A DNA stretch of 64,000 nucleotides from Azospirillum sp. 51_20 (GTDB lineage: Bacteria; Pseudomonadota; Alphaproteobacteria; RF32; CAG-239): the NCBI GenBank assembly GCA_001917175.1, contig MNTV01000020.1, positions 1 through 64,000 of the forward strand. The letters run 5' to 3'. A model generated the notes under the pieces. It was not told the DNA's origin. It worked only from the letters and a program-made list of their open reading frames with translations, and searched no databases. The translations under genes were made by a program, and so were the position numbers. Within the stretch, counting starts at the first letter, position 1, and every line of letters begins with the position of its first letter. Of this stretch, positions 50,607-58,818 are shown piece after piece.

Positions 50607-51738
50607 GATTTTACCCCGGGAAGCGGTCGAGTTTTTCCGCCGCAAATCGCTGAAGGCAACCGACCACTGGACGGATTTGTGGCATGGCGAACACGCCCGG
50701 TTCTTTACCGTTGCCCGTTCCGTTTACGCCGACATTTTAACCGACATTTACAACGAGATTGACAAAGCCATAGAAAGCGGCGAAACCCTGCGCGATTTTC
50801 AGAAAAACCTCAAGCCGGTTTTGCAGCGTAAAGGCTGGTGGGGAAAAACCGAAGACGGCGTTCAGCTGGGGTCTATGCGCCGGCTGCGGACGATATACGA
50901 CACCAATCTGCGGGCAGCCTATGCCGCCGGCAGATGGGAGCGAATTCAGCGCCGGAAGGATTATATGCCGTATTTGCAGTTTATCATTGTTGACGACAAC
51001 CGCACCCGGGCAAGCCATCGCGTTTGGGCGAACAAGGTTTACCGGGTCGACGATCCGATTTGGAACAAGATATATCCGCCGCTAGGGTGGAACTGCCGCT
51101 GTATTGTCCGACAGCTGAGCCGGGCGGAAGTCGAAGCCCGGGGGCTGAAGGTGGAAACCGGGCCGGAACTGCAATATGTGTCCTGGCTCAATCGGAAGAC
51201 CGGTCAGGTTCAGCTCGTTCCCTACGGTATTGACCCCGGGTTTGATTATAATGTGGGCAAGGCAAATTTACGGGTAAAATCTCGCGAACAGGTTGCGGAC
51301 AAGGCTGCCTCCTGGCCGGCCGAAATTACCGACAATACCGTCCGAAACATGGTTAAAGACGAGGATTTCGCCGATTTTTACGAAGCCCCGAGCGGCTATT
51401 ATGTGGTGGCGGCGGCCGACGATTTGATAAAAAAGACGCTCAAAACGGAAGTCAGTGCAATTTATTTTTCAGACGAATCGCTGATAAAGAACAAACATCA
51501 TCACCCGGATTTAAAACTCGAAGACTACCAAAACATACCGGAAGTTGCCCGCGATTATGACTATTTGGTGCAGGATACGGAAAAAAGCGTGGTCGCGGTT
51601 AAGGAAATAAAGGATAAAAAATACTGGCTGGCGGTTAAGATTACCCGCAAGGGCGACGAGATATTTACCCAGAGCTACCATCTGACTTATGAGGCGCAAA
51701 TAAAAAGCCTTCTGCGCAAGGGCAAAAGGCTTAAATAG
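50596..51738 (+). CDS. Head morphogenesis protein gpF with C-terminal nuclease-like domain
   Basis: The 380-residue protein begins with the Mu F/SPP1 gp7 domain, including LRTIYDTNLRAAYAAGRWER, DDNRTRASHR, and the closing CRCIVRQLS. The last 95 residues (IYFSDESLIKNKHHHPDLKLEDYQNI..., then YHLTYEAQIKSL) match a PBECR-type domain (barnase-EndoU-colicin-RelE-like), common at the end of such proteins. GGGGGAAAAAG precedes the start at 50596, which overlaps the portal gene by 11 bp. The operon seems to end here. Confidence 0.85.
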   Translation: MTDKILPREAVEFFRRKSLKATDHWTDLWHGEHARFFTVARSVYADILTDIYNEIDKAIESGETLRDFQKNLKPVLQRKGWWGKTEDGVQLGSMRRLRTIYDTNLRAAYAAGRWERIQRRKDYMPYLQFIIVDDNRTRASHRVWANKVYRVDDPIWNKIYPPLGWNCRCIVRQLSRAEVEARGLKVETGPELQYVSWLNRKTGQVQLVPYGIDPGFDYNVGKANLRVKSREQVADKAASWPAEITDNTVRNMVKDEDFADFYEAPSGYYVVAAADDLIKKTLKTEVSAIYFSDESLIKNKHHHPDLKLEDYQNIPEVARDYDYLVQDTEKSVVAVKEIKDKKYWLAVKITRKGDEIFTQSYHLTYEAQIKSLLRKGKRLK

Positions 51739-51812
51739 TTGCAGCGAGGCTCGAATACACTCGCACGCGACATTTCAGCCTACGGCCTCGAGATTCACCG
51801 TGTTTTGCAACT
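51737..51812 (+). ncRNA. 76-nt structured element after gpF, candidate RNA
   Basis: A closing 7-bp stem AGTTGCA (51737-51743) / TGCAACT (51806-51812) spans exactly 76 nt. Inside, CGAGGC (51745-51750) can pair with GCCTCG (51785-51790), or GCGAG (51744-51748) with CTCGC (51760-51764). The length and acceptor-like stem recall a tRNA, but no D- or anticodon arm fits on either strand. Nothing similar is named here. The stop codon of gpF overlaps its first bases. Confidence 0.4.
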
Positions 51813-52043
51813 GTATATTATTATAGAACGGATAAAATTTATTTTCAATCATTTTTAACTTTTAAGCGGCAAAATTCAAAAAATGTTTTTTTTGCCTTCA
51901 GGCGTTTTTTTTCTTCTTGCCGGGTAAAGTTACGAAAAAAGGCAAATCGGTAAAAATCGGACGTTTAATGTCCGTTTAACGACGGCGGAATGCCGGCTGC
52001 CTTTTCCGGCAACAAAACCTTGCAGGTTTTGTTTAAATGAGCG
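51813..52043 (+). other. Gene-free A/T-rich spacer before the capsid operon
   Basis: The spacer has a weak GCC-TTCA-GGC hairpin followed by eight T near 51894-51912, a GCCGG / CCGGC hairpin near 51992-52010 and the terminator at 52011-52033. No ORF is supported. It separates gpF from the second late promoter. Confidence 0.6.
52011..52033. terminator. Terminator before late promoter 2
   Basis: A perfect 10-bp stem AACAAAACCT / AGGTTTTGTT with a 3-nt loop, ending in TTT on the plus strand. It isolates the two late operons. Confidence 0.8.
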
Positions 52044-52094
52044 TTTCCCCTGACACCAGTCAGTCTAATTATCCGCAGCAAATCGGTCTACCTT
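52044..52094 (+). promoter_or_regulatory. Late promoter 2 with activator site
   Basis: TTTCCCC, CTGACACCAGTCAG and TCTAA (52044-52068) match the site at 45522 with one change in 25 bp. At the same distance as in site 1 lies TACCTT (52089-52094). The predicted start point would then be at or within one or two bases of the protease ATG (52101), implying a leaderless transcript. Confidence 0.65.
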
Positions 52095-52100
52095 AAGGGC

Positions 52101-53168
52101 ATGACTGATACAAATTCATACATAGCGTTAAATTCTGCAAAACTGGACTTGGACGGTGACGTTGCCGCCGAAGTCCAGTTAATTCCTTACGGCCGTTTTT
52201 CCGGCCGCGACGGTCGTCGTTTTTCAATGTTGGACGCGGACAGGGTTATTGAAAACACCCTTCGGCGCTTTCATCCGAACACGGCGACAAACACGCTCGA
52301 CCTTGTCGTCGATTACGAACATCAGACTTTTCTGTCCGACAAAAACGGCCAGCCCGCGCCGGCCGGCGGTTGGATTAAGAGGCTGATTAACAAAGGCGAT
52401 GAAGGTTTATGGGGTGTCGTCGAATGGACGGCAAAAGCCAGGGAACAGATTAAAAACCGCGAGTATCGCTATTTGTCGCCAGTCTTTACGCATGACAAGA
52501 ACGGCAACGTGCTGGCATTGAAATGCGCCGGGTTAACCAACTACCCGAATTTAGAACTGAAAGCTTTTAACAAGCAGGAAGACAATAATTTCAACAACCA
52601 AACGGAGGACAAAGTGGATTTGCTTCAAAAACTCTGTCAGTTGCTGGAGATTCCCGAAAATTCGAGCCAGGAAGCAATTTTTGCCGAGGTTGAGAAGCTG
52701 AAAGCCGGAAAAACCGGCGCCGGCGACACTTCCCTGAACAAAATTGCCGAAGCTCTGGGCGTTTCCGCCGCTGATACGGAATCAATCGTTACGGCCATTA
52801 ACAAGGCCAAAACGGAAACAATCGGCATTGCCGAGTATATGGCGCTCAACAAGGAAGTCGAAGGCCTGAAAAGCGATTTGATTGACACCGCGGTAAACAA
52901 AGCCGTCAGCGACGGCGTTTTGCTGCCGGCTCTGAAGGAACATGCCCGGGACATTTACAAGAATCAGGGGCGTGCGGCTTTTGACGATTTCGTCAACAAA
53001 CTGCCGACGGTCGCCCTGAACAAATCGGTAGCCCCTGCGGGAACGCCGCCTTCGTCCGGCGCGTCGCTTACTGCGGAAGCCGTCGCCGTCTGCCGTCAGC
53101 TTGGCCTGAGCGAAGACGATTATCGCAACGCTTTGAAAGAAGAGGAGAAAGCCCATGCCAGCATTTAA
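52101..53168 (+). CDS. Mu I-like protease and scaffold
   Basis: The 355-residue protein has the gpI protease domain: DLVVDYEHQTFLS with a His at about residue 75, and REYRYLSPVF with the probable nucleophile Ser at about 126. A helical, charged C-terminal part (about 180-355) should act as internal scaffold (gpZ-like) and may have an own internal start. No Shine-Dalgarno sequence of normal spacing precedes the ATG, in keeping with leaderless translation. Confidence 0.88.
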   Translation: MTDTNSYIALNSAKLDLDGDVAAEVQLIPYGRFSGRDGRRFSMLDADRVIENTLRRFHPNTATNTLDLVVDYEHQTFLSDKNGQPAPAGGWIKRLINKGDEGLWGVVEWTAKAREQIKNREYRYLSPVFTHDKNGNVLALKCAGLTNYPNLELKAFNKQEDNNFNNQTEDKVDLLQKLCQLLEIPENSSQEAIFAEVEKLKAGKTGAGDTSLNKIAEALGVSAADTESIVTAINKAKTETIGIAEYMALNKEVEGLKSDLIDTAVNKAVSDGVLLPALKEHARDIYKNQGRAAFDDFVNKLPTVALNKSVAPAGTPPSSGASLTAEAVAVCRQLGLSEDDYRNALKEEEKAHASI

Positions 53169-53523
53169 CGCACCGGAAATTGACGGCAAATTTATAGCTC
53201 TGAAACTGAAGGCCGAAGAGAAGGTTTGCCTTGGCGAAATCGGATGTGCGGATGCCGACGGTCTGGCCGTCGCCGCCAAAACGGCCACCGGTTTGAAGGC
53301 TCTCGGTCGCGTTGACCATATTGAAGACGACCGCATCGTCATTAAAAAAGGCGTTTTCAGATATGCCAACGACGGTTCCGACCCGGTAACCGCGGCCGAA
53401 ATTGCGGAAGACTGCTATATCACCGACTCGACAACAGTTTGTAAAACCTCCGCAACAAACACCAAATCCGTTGCCGGCAAAGTTTTTGCCGTTGACGATG
53501 CCGGTGTCTGGGTGGAATTTTAG
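53155..53523 (+). CDS. Head decoration-like protein
   Basis: A 122-residue, strand-rich protein between the scaffold and major capsid genes, the usual place of a capsid decoration protein (DUF2190 type). Repeated LKALGRVDHIEDDRI and GKVFAVDDAGVWVEF segments fit a small beta barrel. GAGGAGAAAG precedes the ATG; it overlaps the protease gene by 14 bp. Confidence 0.7.
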   Translation: MPAFNAPEIDGKFIALKLKAEEKVCLGEIGCADADGLAVAAKTATGLKALGRVDHIEDDRIVIKKGVFRYANDGSDPVTAAEIAEDCYITDSTTVCKTSATNTKSVAGKVFAVDDAGVWVEF

Positions 53524-53535
53524 GAGAAAAGACAG

Positions 53536-54429
53536 ATGATTTTGAATTCTCAGACCCTGGCGGCGTTAAAGACCTCGTTTAACAAGCTTTTTAAAGACGC
53601 GTTTAACGAAACCAAAACGCAGTATGAAAGAATTGCGACCACCGTTCCCAGCAGCAGCGCGTCTAATACTTACGGCTGGCTCGGCACGCTGCCCAGCCTG
53701 CGCGAGTGGATCGGCGACCGCTCAATCCAGAACATCAAGGAACACGACTACACCATCAAGAACAAAGACTTTGAAACGACGGTTGCCGTCAAAGTAAACG
53801 ACATCAAAGACGACAATCTGGGCATGTATTCGATTCTGATTCAGGATTTGGGCGATTGCGCCAAACGCCACCCGGACGAGCTGGTCTTCGGCCTTTTAAA
53901 ACAGGGAACCTCCCTCAAATGCTATGACAAGCAGAACTTTTTCGACACCGACCACCCGGTCGTCGGCGCCGACGGCAAGGAAGTTTCCGTTTCCAACTAT
54001 CAGTCCGGCAGCAAACCGGCGTGGTTCCTGCTTTGCACCAAACGCCGGCTTAAACCGATTATCTACCAGAAGCGGGAAAACTACGAGCTGGTCATTAAAG
54101 ACGACGTCAAAGACGAGAACGTTTTCCATCGCAAGGAAATCCTCTACGGCGTCGACGGCCGCGGCAACGTCGGTTTCGGTTTGTGGCAGCTGGCTTTTTG
54201 TTCGCAGGCCGAGCTGAATCAGGCAAACTTCGAGGCTGCATACAAAGCCATGCGCTCGTTTACCCGCGACCAGGGCATTCCGCTTGATATTAAACCGGAT
54301 TTGCTGGTTTTCGGGCCGTCAAATACCGCGGCGGCGGAAGCGCTGATTAACTGCGAACGTTTGTCGAACGGCGCTTCCAACGTCAACTATCATAAAGTTG
54401 ACCTTATGGAATCCGGTTTGCTGGATTAG
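53536..54429 (+). CDS. Major capsid protein, Mu gpT-like
   Basis: The 297-residue protein follows the gpT family closely: SQTLAALKTSFNKLFKDAF at the start, YGWLGTLPSLREWIGDR, the YTIKNKDFETTVAVKVNDIKDD segment and LVFGPSNTAAAEALI near the end. It forms the icosahedral head with an HK97-type fold. GGAGAAAAGACAG lies upstream. No signs of damage. Confidence 0.95.
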   Translation: MILNSQTLAALKTSFNKLFKDAFNETKTQYERIATTVPSSSASNTYGWLGTLPSLREWIGDRSIQNIKEHDYTIKNKDFETTVAVKVNDIKDDNLGMYSILIQDLGDCAKRHPDELVFGLLKQGTSLKCYDKQNFFDTDHPVVGADGKEVSVSNYQSGSKPAWFLLCTKRRLKPIIYQKRENYELVIKDDVKDENVFHRKEILYGVDGRGNVGFGLWQLAFCSQAELNQANFEAAYKAMRSFTRDQGIPLDIKPDLLVFGPSNTAAAEALINCERLSNGASNVNYHKVDLMESGLLD

Positions 54430-54440
54430 GGAGCGGCGCC

Positions 54441-54791
54441 ATGAACGAGAAACTCCCGGACTTGACCGGAAAGGGCTTGTTGATTTCCGCAAAGCGCGAC
54501 GGTTTCAGACGGGGCGGCATTGCCCACCCCGTCAAGAAAACCCTGCGGCCGGCGGCAGATTTCAGCGAAGAGCAGCTGCGGCAGATTTTGGCGGAGAACG
54601 GAAAAGACCTGACGGTTGAAATTGTCGACTTTAAAAAAGTCGAAGCTCCGAAACGGCCGGCGGCTGCCGAATCCAAAAAAGGCCAAAAACCGGACGAAAA
54701 AGGCAAAAAACAGAAAGCCCAAGGCAATAAAGAACCCAAACAGGCCAACCGGGCGGAAAACGAAAACACACCGGCCGAGGGCGGCAAATAG
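54441..54791 (+). CDS. HI1506-related protein (Mu gp35 type)
   Basis: A 116-residue protein with the ISAKRDGFRRGGIAH core that marks HI1506-like proteins, an FSEEQLRQILAENG segment, and a highly charged Lys/Glu/Asn tail of low complexity. It sits in the usual place after the capsid gene. Role unknown, perhaps head completion. Confidence 0.8.
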   Translation: MNEKLPDLTGKGLLISAKRDGFRRGGIAHPVKKTLRPAADFSEEQLRQILAENGKDLTVEIVDFKKVEAPKRPAAAESKKGQKPDEKGKKQKAQGNKEPKQANRAENENTPAEGGK

Positions 54792-54799
54792 GAAAGAAG

Positions 54800-55225
54800 A
54801 TGAGCTACGCCACAATGGAAGATTTAATGCGCAGAACCCCCGACGGGGAGATTTTGCAACTTGCCCCCGAGGACGAGAACGGGGAACAAATCGACGTCAA
54901 AACCGTTGAACTTGCCTTAAGTGACGCGGCCGAAACCATCAATTCCTATCTTGCCGCCCGCCATGCGCTGCCGTTGTCCGTCGTCCCGGAAGCGCTCAAG
55001 CGCATCAACTGCACGCTGGCCCGGTATTATTTGCATAAAGGAGTAAAGCCCGAAGACGTCAAAGACGAATATGAAAAAGCAATCAGCTGGCTGCGAGATG
55101 TTGCAAAAGGTGTCGTTATCCTGGAAGACAGCTCAACCGGCAACGAACCCGAACAAGCCGGCGATGTTGTCTTCAGAGGCTCGTCGCCCCGGCTTTTTTC
55201 CCACCGAAACATGAGAGGCTTTTAG
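54800..55225 (+). CDS. DUF1320 protein, head-tail connector (Mu gp36 type)
   Basis: The 141-residue protein starts YATMEDLMRRTPDGEILQLAPED and has ALSDAAETINSYLAARHALPL, characteristic of DUF1320. Such proteins form an adaptor ring below the portal. GGAAAGAAG precedes the ATG. Stop is directly followed by the gpG gene. Confidence 0.9.
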   Translation: MSYATMEDLMRRTPDGEILQLAPEDENGEQIDVKTVELALSDAAETINSYLAARHALPLSVVPEALKRINCTLARYYLHKGVKPEDVKDEYEKAISWLRDVAKGVVILEDSSTGNEPEQAGDVVFRGSSPRLFSHRNMRGF

Positions 55226-55696
55226 ATGAGCGTCAGAATTCGCGCCAGAATAACCGGCCTGACGGAGGCCGCGGAAAAAATAACCGGCCTTGATGACAGA
55301 AAGCAACTGGCCGACCGCATTGCCGGCGAGCTTGAAAGCGGAACAATCCGCCGCTTTCAGGAAGAAAAAGAACCGTCCGGCAAGCCGTGGAAAGCCAATT
55401 TGCGGGGTGGAAAAATCCTGAATTTCCAAGGTTTTATGAAAGACTCCATAACCACCTACGCCGAGGACGACTATGTCGAAATCGGTTCCAATCTGCCGTA
55501 TGCCGGCGTTCATCAGACCGGTGCGGTAATAAAAGCCAGATTTTCCCGTTTTCTGCAATTCTGCGTGAACGGCCGCTGGGCGCGCAAATCGTCGGTCGAA
55601 ATTCAGGCCCGGCCGTACCTGGGCGTTTCAAAAGATGACGAGAAGCGTATTCAGCTTTGTATCGGCGACTTTATGACGGAGGCGCTGCGTGGCTGA
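55226..55696 (+). CDS. Virion morphogenesis protein (Mu gpG type)
   Basis: The 156-residue protein is of the phage virion morphogenesis (tail completion) family: GTIRRFQEEKEPSGKPWKANL, YAGVHQTGAVIK and the ending IQARPYLGVSKDDEKRI. It helps join heads and tails. It starts at the base after the DUF1320 stop and overlaps the next gene by 8 bp. Confidence 0.9.
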   Translation: MSVRIRARITGLTEAAEKITGLDDRKQLADRIAGELESGTIRRFQEEKEPSGKPWKANLRGGKILNFQGFMKDSITTYAEDDYVEIGSNLPYAGVHQTGAVIKARFSRFLQFCVNGRWARKSSVEIQARPYLGVSKDDEKRIQLCIGDFMTEALRG

Positions 55697-56303
55697 AAAA
55701 TACGACAGTTTTGACCTGGAACCGCAGAGCGTCATTGAAAGCAAAATGACGGAGATTATCAGAGCCGCCTCCCAAAGCGGAGCGCTGGGCTACAAAATAC
55801 CGGTGGTTGACAGTTACGGCGGACAGGTTGACGACGATCCGGAAGTGCTGGTCAAAAACAGCAGTCCGGCGGTTTGGGTGACTTATGTCGGCGACAGCGA
55901 CCCCGGCCGCAAACTGAATCGCCCGGACTGCGCGCTGACATATCTGATTATCGTTTATGTCCGCAACGTCAGAAACGAGAAAGCCTCGCGTTTCGGCGGC
56001 AGCAAACAGGCCGGCGCCTACAGGATATTAAATGACATCAAGCGGATGTTCATTGACCAGGATTTGGGGCTGCCGATTAAACCGTTTGAGTTTGTCAGCA
56101 CCCGGCCGATTTATTCCGGGCGGCTGAAAGGTCACTTTACCAGCATTTACGGCATTACCTTCAAAACCCGCAGCTTTCTTTCCGTTTTGCAGAAAAAGGC
56201 CGCCGACCTGGACGATTTTCTGCGCCTGTTCAGTACCTGGACAATCGGGACGGAAAAGTCGGAATTCAATTTTAACGTAAGGAGTAAAAACAACCATGAA
56301 TAA
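55689..56303 (+). CDS. DUF1834 tail terminator-like protein (Mu gp37 type)
   Basis: Starting with a GTG inside gpG, the 204-residue protein carries VDSYGGQVDDDPEVLVKNSSPAVWVTYVG and YLIIVYVRNVRNEKASRFGG, typical of gp37-like proteins that close the tail tube. It overlaps the DUF2635 gene by 8 bp. Confidence 0.87.
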   Translation: MAEKYDSFDLEPQSVIESKMTEIIRAASQSGALGYKIPVVDSYGGQVDDDPEVLVKNSSPAVWVTYVGDSDPGRKLNRPDCALTYLIIVYVRNVRNEKASRFGGSKQAGAYRILNDIKRMFIDQDLGLPIKPFEFVSTRPIYSGRLKGHFTSIYGITFKTRSFLSVLQKKAADLDDFLRLFSTWTIGTEKSEFNFNVRSKNNHE

Positions 56304-56496
56304 GATTTTTGTCAGACCCTGCAAAAAGGAGCTGATCGTTTTCAAACCGGACCGTACCCGTCTGCCGGCGGAAGGCGCCTGGGTCGAAGCTTCGACTTTC
56401 TGGCATCGCCGCATTCGCGACCACGAGGTGGAAGTCGTCAAGAACCCTCCCAAAACCGCAGCGGCCAAAGCTGCTTCAGCAAACAAGGATAAATAA
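56296..56496 (+). CDS. DUF2635 protein (Mu gp38 type)
   Basis: A 66-residue protein with RTRLPAEGAWVEASTFWHRRIRDHEVEVV, the typical DUF2635 core, and an Ala/Lys-rich tail. TAAGGAGTAAA precedes the ATG. Position before the sheath gene fits Mu. Role unknown. Confidence 0.88.
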   Translation: MNKIFVRPCKKELIVFKPDRTRLPAEGAWVEASTFWHRRIRDHEVEVVKNPPKTAAAKAASANKDK

Positions 56497-56497
56497 A

Positions 56498-57964
56498 ATG
56501 GCACAAATCGATTATAACGAAATCAGTAATACGAAAGTCCCGGGCTGCTATTGCGAAATTGACAATTCGCTGGCCAGCGCCGGCCTCTCCGGCAAACCGT
56601 CGGTCGGTCTGTTAATCGGCCAGGCCTTAGACGGTACGTTGGGCAAAAATACCCTTTCCGGCGTCATCAGCGATGCCGACCAGCTTATCGCTCTGGCCGG
56701 CGAAGGTTCCGAACTGCACCGTATGGCCAAGGCCTGGAAAGAGAAGAACACGGCCAACAAGCTTTATGTCATCGCCCCCGACCAGTCCGAAGGCGTGGCC
56801 GCCGTTTATAAGCTGACGTTGACCGCGGAAGATGTCAAGGCCGGCATGGTCAATTTGATGATTGCCGGGCGCGAAGTCCGTCTGACCGTCAACGAGGGCG
56901 ACGAGGTTGCGGACATTACCGCCGCGCTGATTGAAAAAATCAACGCCAACAGGCAAATTCCGGCAACGGCGGCCGAGGTGTCCGACAAACCGGCCGAGTT
57001 GACGCTCACGGCCAAGCATAAAGGGGAAGCCGGAAACTATATCGACATTCGCTTTGATTATTATGAAGGCGAAGAAACGGCTGCCGGCGTCAAGGCCAGC
57101 GTTACCCAGGAAACGAAAGGTTCCGGCAACGTTTCCCTGGCGGCAACCATCGCCGCCATCGGCGACGGATATTTTACCGACATTGTCACGTCATACACCG
57201 ACGCCGCCAACGTGCGGCTGTTAAAAACCGAGCTTTCCCGCCGCTATAATGCCATGGTCTGCAACGAATCGGTCGTTTACTACACTCTTAAAGGCACGTT
57301 AAACGAGATGTTAACCGGTGTTGACGGCGTTAATCATCAATGCGTTTCTCCGATTATGGATTACAAATCGCCGAACATGCCGGAAGAACGCGCCGCCCGG
57401 TTTGCGGCGATTGCAGCCTATGAATTCCAAAAGGATCCGGCCCGCCAGCTCAGCACTCTGGTTCTGGACGGCGATTTGCCGGCCAAGGAAGAACTGACGG
57501 CCGACGAACGCAACATGCTGCTTGAAGCCGGCATCTCGACGCTTGTTACCAATGCCAGCGAACAGACCGCGATTGAGCGCGAAGTTACGTCATACCGTTA
57601 CAACGACCGCGGCGTAGCCAATGACAGCTATTTTGACCTGCCGACGGTTAAAACGCTTATTTACCTTCGTTATTCGTACCGCGACCGGATTTTGAACAAG
57701 TACGGCCGGTATAAGCTGGCAGACGACGGTTATGACGTCCAGCCGGGACAGGCGATTGTTACTCCGTCGATTTTGACCGCGGAAGTCATTGCCCTGGCCG
57801 AAGACTGGCAGGCTGCCGGTCTGGTCGAGGATATTTCGGCGTTCAAAGAATCAATTATTTCAATGATTGACTCTTCCGACAAAAACCGCGTTAACCAGCT
57901 TTTCCAGCCCAACATCATGAACAATCTGCGGCTGGTTGCCGGCAAACTGCAATATATTTCCTAA
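56498..57964 (+). CDS. Tail sheath protein (Mu gpL type)
   Basis: The 488-residue protein is the contractile sheath: SNTKVPGCYCEIDNSLA at the start, LLIGQALDGTLGKN, and C-terminal YRYNDRGVANDSYFDLPTVKTLIYLRYSYRDRI, with the ending NNLRLVAGKLQYIS. A sheath identifies the prophage as a myovirus-type particle. It follows the previous stop after 1 bp. Confidence 0.94.
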   Translation: MAQIDYNEISNTKVPGCYCEIDNSLASAGLSGKPSVGLLIGQALDGTLGKNTLSGVISDADQLIALAGEGSELHRMAKAWKEKNTANKLYVIAPDQSEGVAAVYKLTLTAEDVKAGMVNLMIAGREVRLTVNEGDEVADITAALIEKINANRQIPATAAEVSDKPAELTLTAKHKGEAGNYIDIRFDYYEGEETAAGVKASVTQETKGSGNVSLAATIAAIGDGYFTDIVTSYTDAANVRLLKTELSRRYNAMVCNESVVYYTLKGTLNEMLTGVDGVNHQCVSPIMDYKSPNMPEERAARFAAIAAYEFQKDPARQLSTLVLDGDLPAKEELTADERNMLLEAGISTLVTNASEQTAIEREVTSYRYNDRGVANDSYFDLPTVKTLIYLRYSYRDRILNKYGRYKLADDGYDVQPGQAIVTPSILTAEVIALAEDWQAAGLVEDISAFKESIISMIDSSDKNRVNQLFQPNIMNNLRLVAGKLQYIS

Positions 57965-57976
57965 ACGAGGCGTTAA

Positions 57977-58342
57977 ATGAAAAAAAGCACAAATCCGTAT
58001 CAGAAATTCGGCGAAGGTTCGATTAAAACCGACGCCAAAAGCTGGGACGCCACCGAATTAAGCTATTCGCTTTCGGGCGTCATCCGCAACAAAACCGACA
58101 ACGGCCAGGGTTTTTCCCATAAAACCCAGGGCGGCTGGGTCAAGTTCAAAATCGAGCTGTCGGCCGGCCTTTCCATTGACGAGCTGATGGCGATGGACGA
58201 CGTGACCGTGGTCTGGACAACTGACACCGGTCAAAACTACACCGCCGCCCACGCTTGGCAGGACGGCGAAATTGAAGTTGTGGCCGGCGGCTTTGAAGTA
58301 ACATTCTGTTTCAAAAAGCATCAGGAGATTATCAATGGCTGA
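57977..58342 (+). CDS. Tail tube protein (Mu gpM type)
   Basis: A 121-residue beta-rich protein with GEGSIKTDAKSWDATELSYSLSGVIRNKTDNGQGFSHKTQGGWVKFKIELSAG, fitting the Mu-type tail tube family, located directly after the sheath. It forms the inner tube. It overlaps the chaperone gene by 8 bp. Confidence 0.87.
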   Translation: MKKSTNPYQKFGEGSIKTDAKSWDATELSYSLSGVIRNKTDNGQGFSHKTQGGWVKFKIELSAGLSIDELMAMDDVTVVWTTDTGQNYTAAHAWQDGEIEVVAGGFEVTFCFKKHQEIING

Positions 58343-58694
58343 CATTGAATTTGATTTGTTTGACGGGCTTTGCGTCAACGGCGTCGAGAACAAACACGTT
58401 GTTATGCGCGGGCTGACCGCCGGCGACATTATCGCGGCCGAAGAGGGCAGCGAAATCTGCTACCACACGGCGCAAGGCCCGGTGGTTCTGTCCTCGCCGA
58501 TTAAGGCGATGGTTATCGCCTTAAGCCGGGTTGTTCAAAGTATCGGCGACATCAAGAAGGTTTCGCAGACAGAACTTAAAATGTTGACGGCCAGGGATTT
58601 CGACCTTTTGCAAAACAAATATCTGGAATTGAGAGGTGTCGAAAATCTGGCCGAAATGGGGCGAGATTCTGAGCCATTACAACAAAACGCTTGA
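58335..58694 (+). CDS. Tail assembly chaperone, short form (Mu gp41 type)
   Basis: The 119-residue protein lies between tube and tape measure genes, the chaperone position. The VENKHVVMRGLTAGDIIAAEEGSE segment matches this family. Near the end, ATG GGG CGA (58656-58664) is a possible slip site: a -2 (or +1) shift continues into the following ORF and yields a longer form, as known for Mu. Confidence 0.85.
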   Translation: MADIEFDLFDGLCVNGVENKHVVMRGLTAGDIIAAEEGSEICYHTAQGPVVLSSPIKAMVIALSRVVQSIGDIKKVSQTELKMLTARDFDLLQNKYLELRGVENLAEMGRDSEPLQQNA

Positions 58695-58818
58695 TGCCGT
58701 TTTAGTAATGGCTCGCACGCTTCACTTCAGCGAACAGGATATTCTGAATATGCCCTATGTCCGCGTTCACCGCTATTTTAGACGCTATGCCAAGATGATG
58801 AAAGAACCGAAAAAATGA
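58635..58818 (+). CDS. Tail assembly chaperone, frameshifted extension
   Basis: This ORF has no ribosome binding site and is open in the frame reached from the short chaperone by a -2 or +1 shift at TGGGGCGA (58657-58664). After the slip it reads GEILSHYNKTLDAVLVMARTLHFSEQDILNMPYVRVHRYF and adds about 50 residues. The fusion product would bind the tape measure protein during tail assembly. The start given is only where the overlap begins, not a true initiation site. Confidence 0.65.

Noticed and set aside
51737..51812. tRNA gene
   Set aside because: Length and outer stem fit, but D-loop, anticodon arm and T-loop patterns fail on both strands.
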